The position numbers and the translations under genes are program-made. Under the pieces are notes generated by a model, which saw only the letters and a list, made by a program, of their open reading frames with translations, had not been told where the DNA came from and ran no database searches. From positions 89,169 through 153,168 of the forward strand of contig JAAOMT010000671.1 of assembly GCA_016748015.1 (NCBI GenBank): a stretch of DNA of 64,000 nucleotides. Reading direction: 5' to 3'. Shown here piece after piece: positions 21,801 through 34,319 of the stretch (its first letter is position 1; every line of letters starts with the position of its first letter). This stretch comes from Geosiphon pyriformis. Lineage: Eukaryota; Glomeromycota; Glomeromycetes; Archaeosporales; Geosiphonaceae.

Positions 21801-24800
21801 CGTCATGATCAGGGAATTGACAAAAAAAAAATTTTTTATTCAAAAAAATTTGCTGTATAAATAATTTTAAAAACTAATAAATAGGTTATTATTATTATTA
21901 TTTTTTTATTATTTAAATATTAATAAAAACCAAAACAACCAAAAAACAATTTTTTTTCCAAAATATTTAAAACAAAATTTTTTAAAATATTAAAAAAGAG
22001 TATTTTTTTAATAATATTAATAATATTATAAATATTGTTTCTAAGTAAATTTTTGTAATTTTGTGCTTTTTATGTAATTAATAAATCTAAAAATTTATGT
22101 ATTTAAAAATTTTATGGTTAAGTTTTTTATATAAAAGACAAAAATTCAACAATTATTTTGCTTTTTAATAATTATATGTTTAATTTATTTATTTTTTTAA
22201 CAAAATTTCTTTGGTATTTAATTTTTTTTTATAAATTATTTAATTTTAATAAGTTAATTTTATGTTTATAATATTATTTTTAATATTATTTTTTAGCAAG
22301 TTTATTTAATAAACAAAGCAAAAATATAAATAAAAAAATAAAAATTAATATTTTTTTAATAATTATAATTAAAAATTATTAATTTAATATAATAATTAAA
22401 TTATGTTTTAATATTTGTTAATAAATAAAAATATTTAAAAATATTTAAATACAATAATAATAATATATTTATAAATATTCAAAAAATTCTTAAAAAAATT
22501 AATTTTTAATAAAAAGTTTTTGTTTTTTGTATTATTTTTAATATTTAAAAAAATACAAATTTTTTAGTAAAAATTAAAAACTATACATAATCTTATTAAT
22601 AATAATTTTATTTAAAAATTAAAATAAATAAATAGTTTGGACTTTATTCGTTAAATAAATAAAAATAAATAAATAAAAAATAAATAAATAAATAAAAATA
22701 TTAAAAACTTTACATTCAAAAATTTTTAAAAAGTAATATTTTTAAAACAAATTTTTTCTGTTTTTTTTATATTTTAATATTTAATTTAATATTTTTTAAT
22801 TATGTTTTTTAATTATAAAGCTATTAATAGTAGTTTAACTATAAAAAAGATCAAAAAAATTTGGTATTAGTTTAACTATAACAAATTTAGTAAACACTAT
22901 TACTCATATAAAAAACAAAATAATAATAATAATAATATAAATAGCCAATAGTAAAATAAAAAATTATTAAAATATATAATATTAAAAATTCTGAAAATAC
23001 TATAAAAATTCCAAAAATTCCAATAATAATTTAAAAAAATTATAAAAATTTCAAAAATCTTGTATTATAAAAATTTATATATATATATAAAAAAATTAAA
23101 ACTAAAAAAACAGACATCTTAAAAACAGATAAGCTTATTTTAAAATTGGTTTAAACTTTTATTATTATTTTAATTAAATTATAACTATTTTAATAAAAAT
23201 ATTAATTAAATTATATTTAACCTAATTAATTTATGAATTTAGATTTATTTTATTAAAATTTTAATCTTATAATATTATTTAAAAAATAATATAGTAATTG
23301 ATTATGAAAGTCAAAAAATTTGGTAAGATTTATTCTGTATATTAAAAGCTATATTTACTAAAACTGTAAATTGTTTAATTAAACCAAAGCCTTGGATTTT
23401 TTTTTATTGTTTTTTAATTATTCTTTTGATATAACTAATTACAAGTTTGAAATATTGATTAAGAGTAGATAAATTGCTTAAACAATTTTTTTAGCATGCT
23501 TAATCTTAAATAGTTTTTTAGTTTTATTTTGTAACATAATAGTAATATCTTTAGTATATTTTGTATTTATCACTCTTTTTCTAATATTAATTCCTTTGCT
23601 TCCCAATAATAATTGAGAAGCAATTTAAATTATTGCTTTTAATAATATTTTAAAAGTAATTTTGAGATTAATCTTTGTTAGAAACTATGATTAAAAGATC
23701 AAGATATTTTTTTCTAAATATTTTAAGTCATATCTTGCATTAATTTTATAAGCTTTTTTTGGCTTGATTTTTTGACTATTATTGTTAAAATACTTGAATT
23801 GCATGACAGACTGATTTTTAATTAAATAGATCAGAATTGTTGTGATTTTTTTTTTGGCTTAAGTTTTTCAAATTCGATTTTATATTTGTTATTTTTACTG
23901 AGCAAAAAGATGCTAAAAGCATAGTATTCTAAACACTATTAGTTGTTACAAAGCATTACATATTTTTCACATAATTAAATGTTGATTTGCTCTAATTATT
24001 AAATTTGAGCTTTTTTGGTTAAATAAGTGTGACTTATGATTTGGTAATAAGTTTTAACTTCATTTTTATAGTTATATCCAGCAATTTCGAAAATGTATTT
24101 AATATATTCAGCTTTTTTATTTGGTAAACATTTTTTTGGGTTTTTTTATTAATTAGAATCATGGCCAGTTCATAAATTGTTTTAGTATTATGTAGATAAT
24201 AATAAAATTTATTAAGAGTACTGTTATAAGTAGCATTGAATAAGATTCTTTTTTTTATTTTTTTAGTAATTGAGAGTACATATTACCAGATTTAATTACA
24301 AACTTTTTTTTTTATTACAACATTAATTCAGTTGTATTTTTTTAATAGCATTTCTCTACATATAAAACAAAAAGTATTGTCCTATTTTCTATTTTGTTTA
24401 GGATATTCAAATCATTTTTAATGACAAGCCTTACAATAGTAACAAATACATGTTTCATATTTTTTTTCTAATAATATACAAGCTTTTATGAATAAAAGTT
24501 TTTTGTTGTAATTTTTATATTTGAGTAGAATATAAGGTGATTGTTTCTGTAGTTTTGGTTTAAAATACTAAACTTTGTTCCAATCTCTAGTTTTTTTGAA
24601 AATTTTTTGTTCTATTTTCTCAGTTTAATTGAATGTTGATTCAAAAGCCATGTAAATTTTGGTAATTGGTATTTTTTTTTCTTTTCAAATTCGAACACAG
24701 ATGCTTTTTTTAATTATTTGTTAAAAATACCACAAATAGTAAGTATTTTAGTATATTGTTTTGATATGAAATTTTAAGTTTCTGGATTTTTCAATCTAAA

Positions 24801-25665
24801 TTTGCATTGGCTTTGAGAAATCAATCATTTTTGACAAAAGTCTGATATTAGAATATATTCATAATAAGAACTTTAATTAAAATAGTAATTTTATTAATAA
24901 TAAACAAAAAGTTGTTAATTTTTCTAATTGAGATTTTTTTATACTATTAACTATAACAATAACTGTTTGGACCAGTCTATTCACATTTTGTTTAAGCTAT
25001 TACATTAATTAATATGTAATAATACTTCTGACAGATCTATTATTTAAAATTAACTAAATTGATTTTCCTTTAACTTTGGCTTTTGTGTATATAACTGTGA
25101 TTGGTTTTTGTTTAGTAACAGCTATATTATTAAGTAAAGATGGCAATTTATTGACTTTTAATTCAAATAGAAAAATATCAAAAGATTGGCATTTTGGGCA
25201 ATTTTGACTAATGGAATAGTATTACTAAAATGGGTTTGTTTTATTGCTGCAGTTTTATTTTCAAAAAGTACAGTTTATTAAAAATTCAATTTTTCTGGCA
25301 TTATAAGATAGCTAGGTTGTATATGATAATAGTTGGATCTGTGTTGAGCTAAATTTCGAGAAACTAATTTTAAAGTATAAATTAGTTTTATTAAATTATT
25401 TTTTATACAAATACTTAATATTGTTAAACTAAGGATTATAGATATTGTTATTAAATAGATTTTAGAATAGATTGATAATAGTTGTTTTAATATTAAGATC
25501 TTAATGAGTAATAAGTTAATAGTAAGAATTGGTAATAAGATTATTAAGATTGAGAATAATGTTAATTACTTTTTTGCTGTTGGTCTCTTTGTATTTTTTG
25601 CAATCTTATTTTTAATGTCTTAGAATTCCACAATAATAATAGCTTTATAATTGATTATTAAATAG
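21801..25665. other. AT-rich spacer, probably decayed transposon remnants
   Basis: No ORF over 60 codons is supported. From 21,800 to about 23,300 it is almost pure A/T. From 23,300 to 25,660 the composition is slightly more complex and T-rich on the plus strand, as in the minus-strand elements further right, suggesting an old and heavily mutated element that I cannot classify. Confidence 0.4.
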
Positions 25666-26375
25666 TGTTATGGTTGAAACCCATACTTTTTATTAGTTAT
25701 TATATATATTAGTCACTAATATTATATAATTAGCCACTTTATTTTTAAATAATAATTATTGACTTGATTAATGACCTGATTATTAACCTGATTATTGATT
25801 TGATCATTGATTTGATCATTAATCTAATTACTGATCTGATTATTGACCACTTTTAATAGCTATATAAGTAGTAAATCTTTTAGCTATAGAAAAACATGAT
25901 CAAAATAATGAAATAAAACTCATTATCTATTCTTTTTTCTTATATTGCTTTTTTTTTTCCCTACTTTTAAGTATCTAAACATCTTGGGATAAAAAATTAC
26001 TTGTTGGCATTTACATATCTTATTTTTTTTCTTTTTTAATTTGTGTTGTTAAAATTAGCCTAAGAAATAATTGTTTGTTCTTGTAATTTATTAAATTAAA
26101 AAGTACAATAATATTTGTTATTAATTCTAAATTGCCAAGTTAAAACATAAAACAATAACAGTAGTGTTATTTTGTTAATAATCACAGACTATTCTTTTAC
26201 CTTCAAATTTTCAGAAAAAATTTGTGACTGTAATTTTTATGAGACTAATTATGTATATTAAATCTTTATTCATTTAATTCACTCTTTTATTGTAATTCTT
26301 TTTTTGATTATTTCTATCACCCTACAATCCTGTTTTTTCTTATTATCTATTAGCTTGTTATTCCAACTCATAACA
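25666..26375 (+). repeat. family-D LTR, 5' LTR of D2 (710 bp)
   Basis: Begins TGTTATGGTTGA and ends CTCATAACA. It contains a tandem 12-bp repeat (units like GATCATTGACCT, degraded to GATTATTGACCT etc.) at about 25,755-25,850 and a TATATAAG box at about 25,861. Compared with the D1 LTRs it is more A/T-rich throughout, consistent with greater age. Confidence 0.8.
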
Positions 26376-26429
26376 TAAAAGTAATGCTTCCTATAAGGTT
26401 GTCAAAATTTACTTTGTTTCTTATTATAT

Positions 26430-27400
26430 AAATAATTATTCATATCTATTATAACAATCAGAAAAACACTTTGAAACACACAACAAAAACAATCTAAACT
26501 TTATTAAACTCAATCTTTTGTCCTTCTGCTTGATTTGTTTCTCTATTAAAGAACAATCCAGTAGACAATTCCAAGACTTTTGGAACTGGTTTTTAAATGA
26601 GCATTCAGTTAAAATTTACACAGTTTATATAATTTATTACTTTGATTAAACTTATTTTGAAGACAACTTTAAAGAAAGAAATAACAGTATTAATTAGCTT
26701 TTATACTCCACAACCTTTAAACAACAGTCCCTTAATTTCAAATACTTAAATTACCAAGCTCACATTTGAATTGCTGTCTATTAGTTAGCTAAAACTTTTT
26801 TTGAAACAAAAGAAGAAAGTTATCAAACCACTCCTGTTTTTGATCTCTTTTCAAGTAAATCAGAACATTCTACACAAACAGCTATTCCTAAACCAATAGC
26901 TAATGACTCTATATAACAAAATATTTTGGTCATTTTCTAAGACATACAAACTGTTTTAAGACAAAAAAACAATACCTTATTATTTTTATTCAGAGAAAAT
27001 ATACAAAACCCAATTGAATGATTAGATAATTTTGAAAGAACAACTATTACTAATTAATATAATGCTGAGTATAAGTTCCAAATCATTGGTGGCTATCTCC
27101 AAGGCTTTTTTGTTACTTGGTTTTTACAAAAAACTAATGTTGGTGTTTACCAAAAAATTATTAGATAGACATCAACAAACACTAAAGAAGAAAACACCTT
27201 TTTTACAATTTGGTTTGAAACTAAATTTAGAACTTTTATCTTAATCTCCAAATAGCATATGGAATTAGAAAAAAAAATCCAGTAAAGTTGTAATTAAATA
27301 TGCCAAAGCAATCAGAAAACTAATTAAATAAATAAACTTTAGAAAAAATTAGACAGAAAAGCAAAAGATTCATTCTTTTACAAAAAGATTGAGAACTGAT
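26430..27400 (+). pseudogene. gag remnant of D2
   Basis: Homologous by eye to the D1 gag at 36,762-37,750, with many stop codons and A/T substitutions; for example 'gacaattccaagacttttggaactggttttt' near 26,560 recurs in D1 near 36,900. The longest open piece is only 70 codons (27,032-27,244). It is truncated at 27,409 by the element B2 insertion. Confidence 0.6.
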
Positions 27401-27409
27401 TTATTATAT

Positions 27410-28258
27410 TGTTACAAGTAATTATTTGAGGTCTCAAGCCAAATAACAAACATATAATTTGGTGCTAATTTACTTAATAACATTGATAATATCTGTAAGT
27501 TGTTTGTATCTGAAGATTTTGGTTGAGTTTTTTGTATAATGAACAGAAATTCAATTGTGGTTTTAGTAGCCTTTTGGAATTGCAATTCCATCAAATTTTT
27601 TTCTCAACATGGTGGCTGGTAATTCTCTTGGTAAGCTATCCTCAAATCTATGAGTTTTTACCCTTATTTTATGGGTCTTTTACCAGTTCCTATGATATTT
27701 ATAACTCAATGCTTTTAATTTTTAATCAATTAGTACCAACAAGAAATAACAAAAAGAAGAAGAAAAATAAAATAAAATAAATAAAGAAATAAGCCAAAAC
27801 AATGAATGTTAATATCTCATTAATAGTTATAATCAAGAGCTATTGTTTCAGTATGATTAAGTATCAGTTATTATCAACATGAAGTGTTAATAGTGAAGAA
27901 TGGATTGAGATAGTAAATAATTATTTATTAATATTTGTAAATAGAAAGGTTGTTTAGATCAAATCTAAACTGAGAGATCTGTTTTTTTTATTTCTAATGC
28001 TATTGTTATATATACATAATTAAGATTTCTCAATTTTTTAATTTTTCATACCAGGAATTCTAGAATTCCTGGAATCTTGCAATTTCTTTGAGAGGAATTC
28101 TGGAATTCTGGAATCTTGTGATTCCTTGTATGAGAATTCTAAAATTCTTGGAATTTTGCAATTTTTCTAAAAAGAATTCTGAAATTCTACATTTACTATG
28201 ACTACTTCTGATTGGCTAATTTATATGCTAATATACTTCCTATATTCTAAGAGTAACA
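27410..28258 (-). repeat. family-B LTR, 3' LTR of B2 (849 bp)
   Basis: Read on the minus strand it starts TGTTACTC at 28,258 and ends TTGTAACA at 27,410. It contains the GGAATTCC-type tandem repeats (28,030-28,185) and a TATATATA box near 28,010. A purine-rich tract (minus strand, 28,274-28,259) lies directly upstream, preceded by GAGCTCAAT (28,286-28,278), as in two other families here. Confidence 0.85.
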
Positions 28259-29353
28259 TTATTCTCTTTTTTTTAATATTGAGCTCTTTTGAGATTTCCT
28301 AATTTTAACTCTCTGTCTTTGAGTATTTCTTGAATTTTTTTTTTGAGAATTACTTGTGTTATCTTGTTTTGTAATTTTTCGAATTGGGCATTGGTTATTT
28401 TTCTTATTTGGTTAATGATAATAGAGTTCATTGCTGAATTGAGTAAAATTTCTGGTTGGTCTTGAAATTCAACTTATAATTAATAAATAGCTTGTGCTTG
28501 TGTGATTAGATTGTTCTTTCTCACAAATTGTTTAAGTTGCTATAATATTTCTAAATTGAATAATTGCTTTGTCTTATCCATATATAAATTTTGGATATTC
28601 AGATGTTGTCCCAAGTGAAAATAACAAAAGTTTTTTGGAAATTGTTGTGTCTACCAATTCCATGTTTCTATCATCAACTCTTAATATTAGGTGACTTTTA
28701 GTTGTGTTTTTATTATCATTTTTACTTTTGTGATTATTTTGTTAATAATATTTTTTGTTTTTCTCTGTACTTTATCTTGTGGTCTCTTTCTGGTGTTTTT
28801 GTATTTGATGGTTTGTTGATTGATTGTAATTTCTATTTCTTGTTATTGGATCAGTTGAAAGAGTTGTTGTGCTAATAAGTGGATGTTGTTGGTAATTTCC
28901 ATTTTTCTGCTGTTTTTTGTTATATCTATCATGTTTTTATATTTTTTTAGATGTTCAATTTGACATGTTGGTGTCAATGATAATGATTGGTTTTAGATCT
29001 TATGGAATCTCATCTGGTTAGACTAGTATTCTTTGTACTTCTAATTGTGAAATATTATTGGTAGATAATGATACTATATGGTAATATAGTTTCAGTTGAT
29101 TACTATGTGCTACTTTGGTTAAGATTTTGTTGTTCAACTTTAATTTATAAGCTCTATTTTTTAGAATTTTCTCTATGTGAAATGGTCTGTTCCATTTGGG
29201 GTCGAATTTTTCACTTCATTGTTTTTCCACTTTAGTACAATATAAAAGTACTTTGTCTTCAATCCTGAATTTAACTAGTTTATTTAATAGTTGGTTATCA
29301 TGTCTTTTTTTTTGTTTTTCTTGTGACTTTTGAATATTATCAGCTGCTTTTCA

Positions 29354-30210
29354 TCATTTATTTTCTAGTGTTTCCATTAAGTTATATGTTTTTTTCAACA
29401 ATTTTTCTTGGAAATTATCTTTTGTTATTGGTTCAGTTGGATATGTGTTGACTTTTATCTCAACTGGTAATATTGTTGTTCTACTATATACTAATTCAAA
29501 TAGTGTTGCTTGTATAGTGTCTTGCTTTATTGTCCAATAAGCAAATAATACTAATGGTATAAACAAATCCCATTTATCTTGATTTTCTTGGCTGATTTTA
29601 GCAATTGCTTTACACAATGTTCTATTGAATCTTTCAACTAAGCCATTGGTTTGTGAATGATATGATAATAATAATGGTCTTTTTATTCCAAATCTTTGAC
29701 TTAATTTTGCTAATGTTCTATTCACAAAGTGGGTTTTTTGGTCAGATAGTAATTTTTTTGGACATCTGTGTTGACAAATTAAATCTTGATGAACGAATTC
29801 AGCAACAGATTCTGCATCTGCTTTTTGAATGGCTTTTGCTTCTGGCCATTTAGTAAGATAATTCATGGCTACTGCAATATATCTGTTGTCTTTACTGGTG
29901 ATTGTTAATGGTCTGACTAAGTCAATTTCAATGTAATTGAATAGTTGTTTTATTTTGATTGGTTTTAATAGTTTACTGAATCTTGTTTCTTCTCTTTTCT
30001 GACAAGCATCACAATTTTGAACATATTAAATAATGTCTGAATACATTAATGGCCAATAGTATCTTTTTCTGATTCTTTTCATGGTTGTTTCTTTGTGAAA
30101 ATGTCCTGTTGTTGAATCAGAGTACATGTTGAATAATATTGTTTCTTTCTCTGGTTCTGTAATTACTCTGGTTGATTGATTTGGATTTTTTCTTTTTTTT
30201 TGATACAAAA
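29354..30210 (-). pseudogene. integrase of B2, partly degraded
   Basis: Minus-strand Ty3/gypsy integrase. The N-terminal zinc-binding region is at 30,208-30,026 ('GHFHKETTMKRIRKRYYWPL'). The catalytic core is at 29,866-29,354 with 'NYLTKWPEAKAIQKADAES', 'LLSDQKTHFVNRTLAKL' (second acidic residue) and 'SQTNGLVERFNRTLCKAI' (third acidic residue, Glu intact). A stop separates the two parts. It is very similar to the integrase of element A (55,283-55,840). Confidence 0.8.
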
Positions 30211-30400
30211 TATCTTGGTGAATAATAAAATATTTGGATTGTTGTTTTATGTTGTTCTATTTTTTTGGAGATAATTTTTTCTTGAACTATTGGGTATTAA
30301 TATAGTGTTAGAGTTGTTAATATTTTTGTGTATTTATCTTTTGTTATATTTTTGGGTTGAAATGTTTTTTAGATTTGTCTTATTTGTAACAAACTATCAG

Positions 30401-31374
30401 TGTTACTCATAGAAAAAAAATACAAGAAAATAGTAGGAAAAACAGATAGGAAAAATAGACCAATAAGAAAATAGTATTTAGCACATGAGCATATTGCTTA
30501 GCAATATAAAGTATTGTTAGAGAATTATGGCATATTGCTCAGCAATGAGCACACTATCAGAAATTACAAACATATTGCTTAGCAATATAAGCATTGCTTA
30601 AAAAATCATGGCATATTGTTTACAAATGTGCAGAATCTCATATAATATAAATTATATATATATAGTAAGAGTGTTAAAAGCAGAAAAAGTAATTTTTGGA
30701 GAATTCAATAGAGTTTTATTAATTTAGAACAATCCCCTTGCTTCTCTATTTATTAATTTTTATTTTAAGGATAGTTGCTATCAACTGAAATAGAATTATA
30801 TAAATAAAAGATTTCTCCAATTCTTTAAATTCATGTTATTGTCATTTGTTTAAAAATATAATCACTTTTCTATTTATTAACATTTTATGTTGATAAAATC
30901 CAACACTTAACCACATTGAAACAATAGCTCTTGATCACAGCTATTAATGGGATACTAATTTCTTATTTTTTTTTCATTTTTATTTTATTTTTTATTATTT
31001 TTTATTATTATTTTTTTTTTGTTTGTTGATTTACTATTGAGTAAAAAAAATTAAAGTGCTGAATTATTGATGTCAAGAATAGTCTGGTAAAAGACCTTAA
31101 AAGAAGGGTATAACATTGGGAATTTAAGAATAGCTTACCAGAAAGACATCTTTGTCAAATTACTAGCCACCATGTTGAGAAAGAAATTGGACAGAATTGC
31201 GATTCTGAAAGGCTACTAAAACAACTATTGAATCTCTGTCTATTATACAAAAAACTCAATCAACAAAAACCTTCAGATATAAACAACTTTCAGAAACCAA
31301 CATTATTATATCAATTGAGCACCAAGTTATAAGTTTGTTATTTGCTTTAAGACCCCAAATAATTATTTATAACA
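30401..31374 (+). repeat. solo LTR, family-B-related (974 bp), with TCAG duplication
   Basis: Starts TGTTACTCATAG and ends TTATAACA, flanked by a perfect 4-bp duplication TCAG (30,397-30,400 and 31,375-31,378). Plus orientation, inserted between the RNase H and integrase regions of B2. Its right half matches family B (the 'GAGCACCAAG' segment at 31,317, and the 'ctggtaaaagacc' segment near 31,085). Its left half differs and carries ATATTGC-TTA-GCAATAT palindromes instead of the GGAATTCC repeats. No internal region remains, so it arose by LTR-LTR recombination. Confidence 0.88.
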
Positions 31375-31399
31375 TCAGCATTTCTATTTTCTTTTCTTT

Positions 31400-32520
31400 T
31401 TTTGTAATGTATTGTATAATTAAATAATGAAAGTTCTATTTTCTATCTAATATAGTAATTATTTTTAAATTCTTGTTTCTGGATTGAAGTCAATCTTTTG
31501 TGATTAGTGTACACATCAAACTTTTGGCTCAAGTATTTTTTCCATTTTATGACTGCCTAATAGATTGTTAAGTATTCTAGTGCTGAAGTTCTATAGTTTT
31601 TCTCAGCTGAACTTAAGCTGCGACTAGCATATACTACTGAGTATTCTTTTTCATCTGGTTTTTTTTAAGATAGTACAGCTTTTAATACTTAATCCAACAC
31701 ATTAGTTGTAATTATGAATGGCTTGCTATAATCTGGATAAATCAATACTAAAGCTTAAATAAGTTTTCTTTTTAATGTATCAAAAGTTTCTTGCTAAGTT
31801 TCTATCCATTCATATTTGGTGTTCTTTGTTTGGAGCTAGTGTAATGGTTAAGCCAATTTGGAAAAATCTTAGATAAAATGGCAGTAGTAACTCACAAATT
31901 TCAAGTATTCATTAAGCCAAATGACATTACTTCAAACTTGAAATTTTCTTCTCAAGTTGTAAAAGCTGTTTTCTTCTTATCTTCTGGTTTCATAACTACT
32001 TGCCAGTAATCACTGTTTAAGTCTAAAGTTGAAAACCATTTTTTTTCTTCAAAAGCATCAAAAAGTTTTTAGATTTTTGGAGTTAAATAGCTATCTCCTT
32101 TTGTTACTCCATTAAGTTTTTAGTAATCTACACAAAAGCATATTTTTCTATTCTTTTTATAGACTAGTATCACTAGTGATAACTATGGACTCATTGATAG
32201 TTAAATTAACCCATTGTCTAATATCTGATTGATCTTTTGTCAAATGATTTTATGGCTTACTGATAGTACTCAATATGTTCTTTGTTTGATTGGTATTATA
32301 TCTCCAGTTTTGATCTAATGCTGAGTTATGTTGGTTCTGCCAAATTTGTTTTCACTAGCAAAGATGTCATTGAAATTGTTGAGTAACATCTTAAGCTGCA
32401 TATGTTGTAATGGTCTAAATTTTTCAAGTTTATCTGTTCTAATTGTTTTGGTTGGAGCAGATAACATTCTTCTTATCTGTATATTGTTTGTGATGTGATA
32501 TCTACATATCCACACAGTTG
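31400..32520 (-). pseudogene. reverse transcriptase/RNase H of B2, heavily degraded
   Basis: Between dUTPase and integrase on the minus strand. The pre-RT segment is recognisable ('MQLKMLLNNFNDIFASENKF', 32,400-32,340) and matches element B1 at 63,520. The RT core is riddled with stops, but RT-like strings can be traced around 32,150-31,900. No catalytic motif is reliably intact. Confidence 0.6.
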
Positions 32521-33210
32521 TGAAAAGTTTGGAATGGGGTTTGGTGATTTTTTTTCAACTTTAGTGCTTAAATATTTGATGATAGTTTCTTTTGGTATCT
32601 CAAAAACATCTCCTATTGTGTTGTAGATGAGAATTTTGATATGTTTCAGGCTTTTGGCTAGTATGTAAAGATTGGTAAGTCCAATTTTTCCTGATTTACA
32701 CATAGTAGTTTCTGCTTCAAAAATTTGAGCTTGATTTTTTACTTCCCTTTCTATGACTAACATGTACTGGTTATATGGTAAAATAGAAATTAATTAATAG
32801 TTGGAAATAATTTCTTTCTTGTTAATAATCTCGTCCTCTGCCATATTAACTAGTACATCTATTCTATCTGTGGATCTGAATCTCTGTACCCCTTTAGCTG
32901 TAATTTCTAATTTTTTCCTGTTTCTCACTGATACTAATTGAGCTATTTTAAACAGAGGCAGAAATATTGTCTGTACTATCTTTTTATTTGGCTCTATAAT
33001 ATAGGCTTTTTCTAAGTCATTCTGTAGTATTGCAATAATATTTCCCACATATTCTGCATCAATTATTTTTTTTCTAATATTGATTTCTTTTTTTGCTAAA
33101 CTACTTCTAGCTACTAATTGAATTATTGTTGTTGCTAAGATTTCCAGTACTATTTTGAGATTAATACAGGTACATGAATGTGGTTCCAATTTTATAGCTT
33201 CTTTTTCTGG
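32473..33210 (-). pseudogene. dUTPase domain and linker of B2 (C-terminal part)
   Basis: The minus-strand frame contains 'ARSSLAKKEINIRKKIIDAE' (dUTPase motifs 2-3), 'EPNKKIVQTIFLPL' (motif 4) and 'AKGVQRFRSTDRID' (degraded motif 5; canonical G-F-G-S-T). The missing start of the domain, with motif 1, is at 46,958-47,040 beyond element C. A linker (32,763-32,473) leads to RT. The domain is related to those in element A (52,790-53,230) and B1 (62,690-63,194). Several glycines are replaced by Arg or Glu, as expected from G-to-A changes. Confidence 0.75.
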
Positions 33211-34256
33211 TGTTATCAGAGTAGAAAAACCAATTCAAAGTTATGAAAAAACATGATCAAAACGTGACATAAACACAGAATAGTACGCAATAACATTGAA
33301 TAATGCATTATAACTTAGAATAGCACAGGATAATGTGTTATAATGTAGGATAACACAAAATAACATATAATAACATCAGATAACATGTTATAATATAGAA
33401 TAACTAATAATAACATAGAAAAATGAAACAATAACAGAAATAACAAAAGCAATAGTTAGCAATAACAAAACAATTAGAAGCAATTCTGTAAAACCAAAAG
33501 AATGTATAAAAACGAGTAGTTGTAGAAAGTAGAAACAAGGAGACAAATAGATATGAACTTCTAGACAAGAATCAAATATTTTTACCCCTTCCATCATTTA
33601 TTTTATTCCATTTTCATCTTCTAAAATAAATCAATTATCAAGAAATCAGAATCACAAATTTATGTTCTCAAACTTTGTAGAATATATGTGAATTGATCAT
33701 TGTTTTGTATCTTCATTTCAGAACAGATGCTCTTAGCATAACTACTTCAAACCATTAACAATTTAGATCAATTGCTCTTGATTATGGTAATTGACAATAC
33801 TAATTCTTTTCTTTCTTCTATTTTTCTTTTCTCTTTATTTCTTTTTATTTCTTTTTTTTATTCTTTTGTGAAGTGGCAACATAGTAAAATTGACTGTCTG
33901 AGAATAGACTTCATAATAGCCTGGTAAAAGAGAAAAGCTTCCCCTAGGGTTTTTGGATATTAATGTTATTTTAATAGCTTACTAAAAAGGTGAAAAGACA
34001 ATACCAGATCTTAATGACTGCACTTATTAGCTCAAAGAAGAAAACTCACCTTTATAAGAAGTTGTAATCAGTAAGAACCAAAACTCTGTGCCTTATAACC
34101 AAAGAACTCAACAGATAAATTCACAACCAGTAAAATAAAATCTTCAGTGACTAATAATCAAAACTAAGCCAGCAAAATTATGCAAAAGACATATTATCAA
34201 TAATTAAAAGCACCAAACATTACCATCTCCCTATCACATCAAGTTTATTTATAACA
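33211..34256 (+). repeat. family-C LTR, left LTR of element C (1046 bp)
   Basis: TGTTATCAG start, TATAACA end. The first ~250 bp hold many irregular copies of GTTATN(0-6)ATAACA-like words (33,270-33,420), making this part of the LTR a loose array of inverted short repeats. AAGCACCAAA at 34,208-34,217 is the exact reverse complement of TTTGGTGCTT right after the LTR (34,257-34,266). Confidence 0.85.
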
Positions 34257-34275
34257 TTTGGTGCTTCCTGTGAGG
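34257..34275 (+). promoter_or_regulatory. putative primer-binding site of element C
   Basis: TTTGGTGCTTCCTGTGAGG directly follows the LTR end. The same word recurs after the LTRs of elements A (49,335), B1 (58,700) and D1 (36,716, TGGTGCTCCC). It starts TTTGG, compatible with annealing to a tRNA CCA end, but I cannot name the tRNA; self-priming is discussed in the findings. Confidence 0.55.
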
Positions 34276-34319
34276 TTATAAATCCACAAAGACAGAGCAC
34301 CCTAAAAATTCACAAAAGT

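Larger units (their letters stand above)
25666..27409 (+). mobile_element. element D2: 5' part of a family-D Ty3/gypsy element
   Basis: A family-D LTR (25,666-26,375; TGTTATGG start, CATAACA end) is followed by a degenerate primer-site region and a gag region collinear with element D1 (36,710-37,760). It stops at 27,409, where the end of a minus-strand family-B LTR begins, inside gag. Element B2 therefore inserted into D2, and the rest of D2 should lie beyond the right edge of the window if it survives. Confidence 0.75.
27410..33210 (-). mobile_element. element B2 (minus): 3' LTR, integrase, RNase H/RT, dUTPase remnant
   Basis: Ty3/gypsy element read right to left. Its dUTPase starts in the segment at 46,958-47,918, is broken by composite element C, and resumes at 33,210. 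It continues through RT/RNase H (about 32,520-31,400), a solo LTR inserted at 30,401-31,374, integrase (about 30,210-29,354) and a 3' region to its 3' LTR (28,258-27,410). Rejoined over a single copy of the CTGG duplication, the dUTPase reading frame continues without a shift, which is strong evidence that the two halves were one element. Confidence 0.8.

Noticed and set aside
21801-25665. Hidden gene or RNA in the AT-rich spacer
   Set aside because: No ORF, splice-consistent exon chain, tRNA-like cloverleaf or rRNA-like segment could be recognised.
33270-33420. CRISPR-like or satellite array of TTATAACAT words
   Set aside because: The words are irregular in spacing and sequence, lie inside an LTR, and recur in the inverted copy at 46,740-46,890. 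There are no unique spacers.
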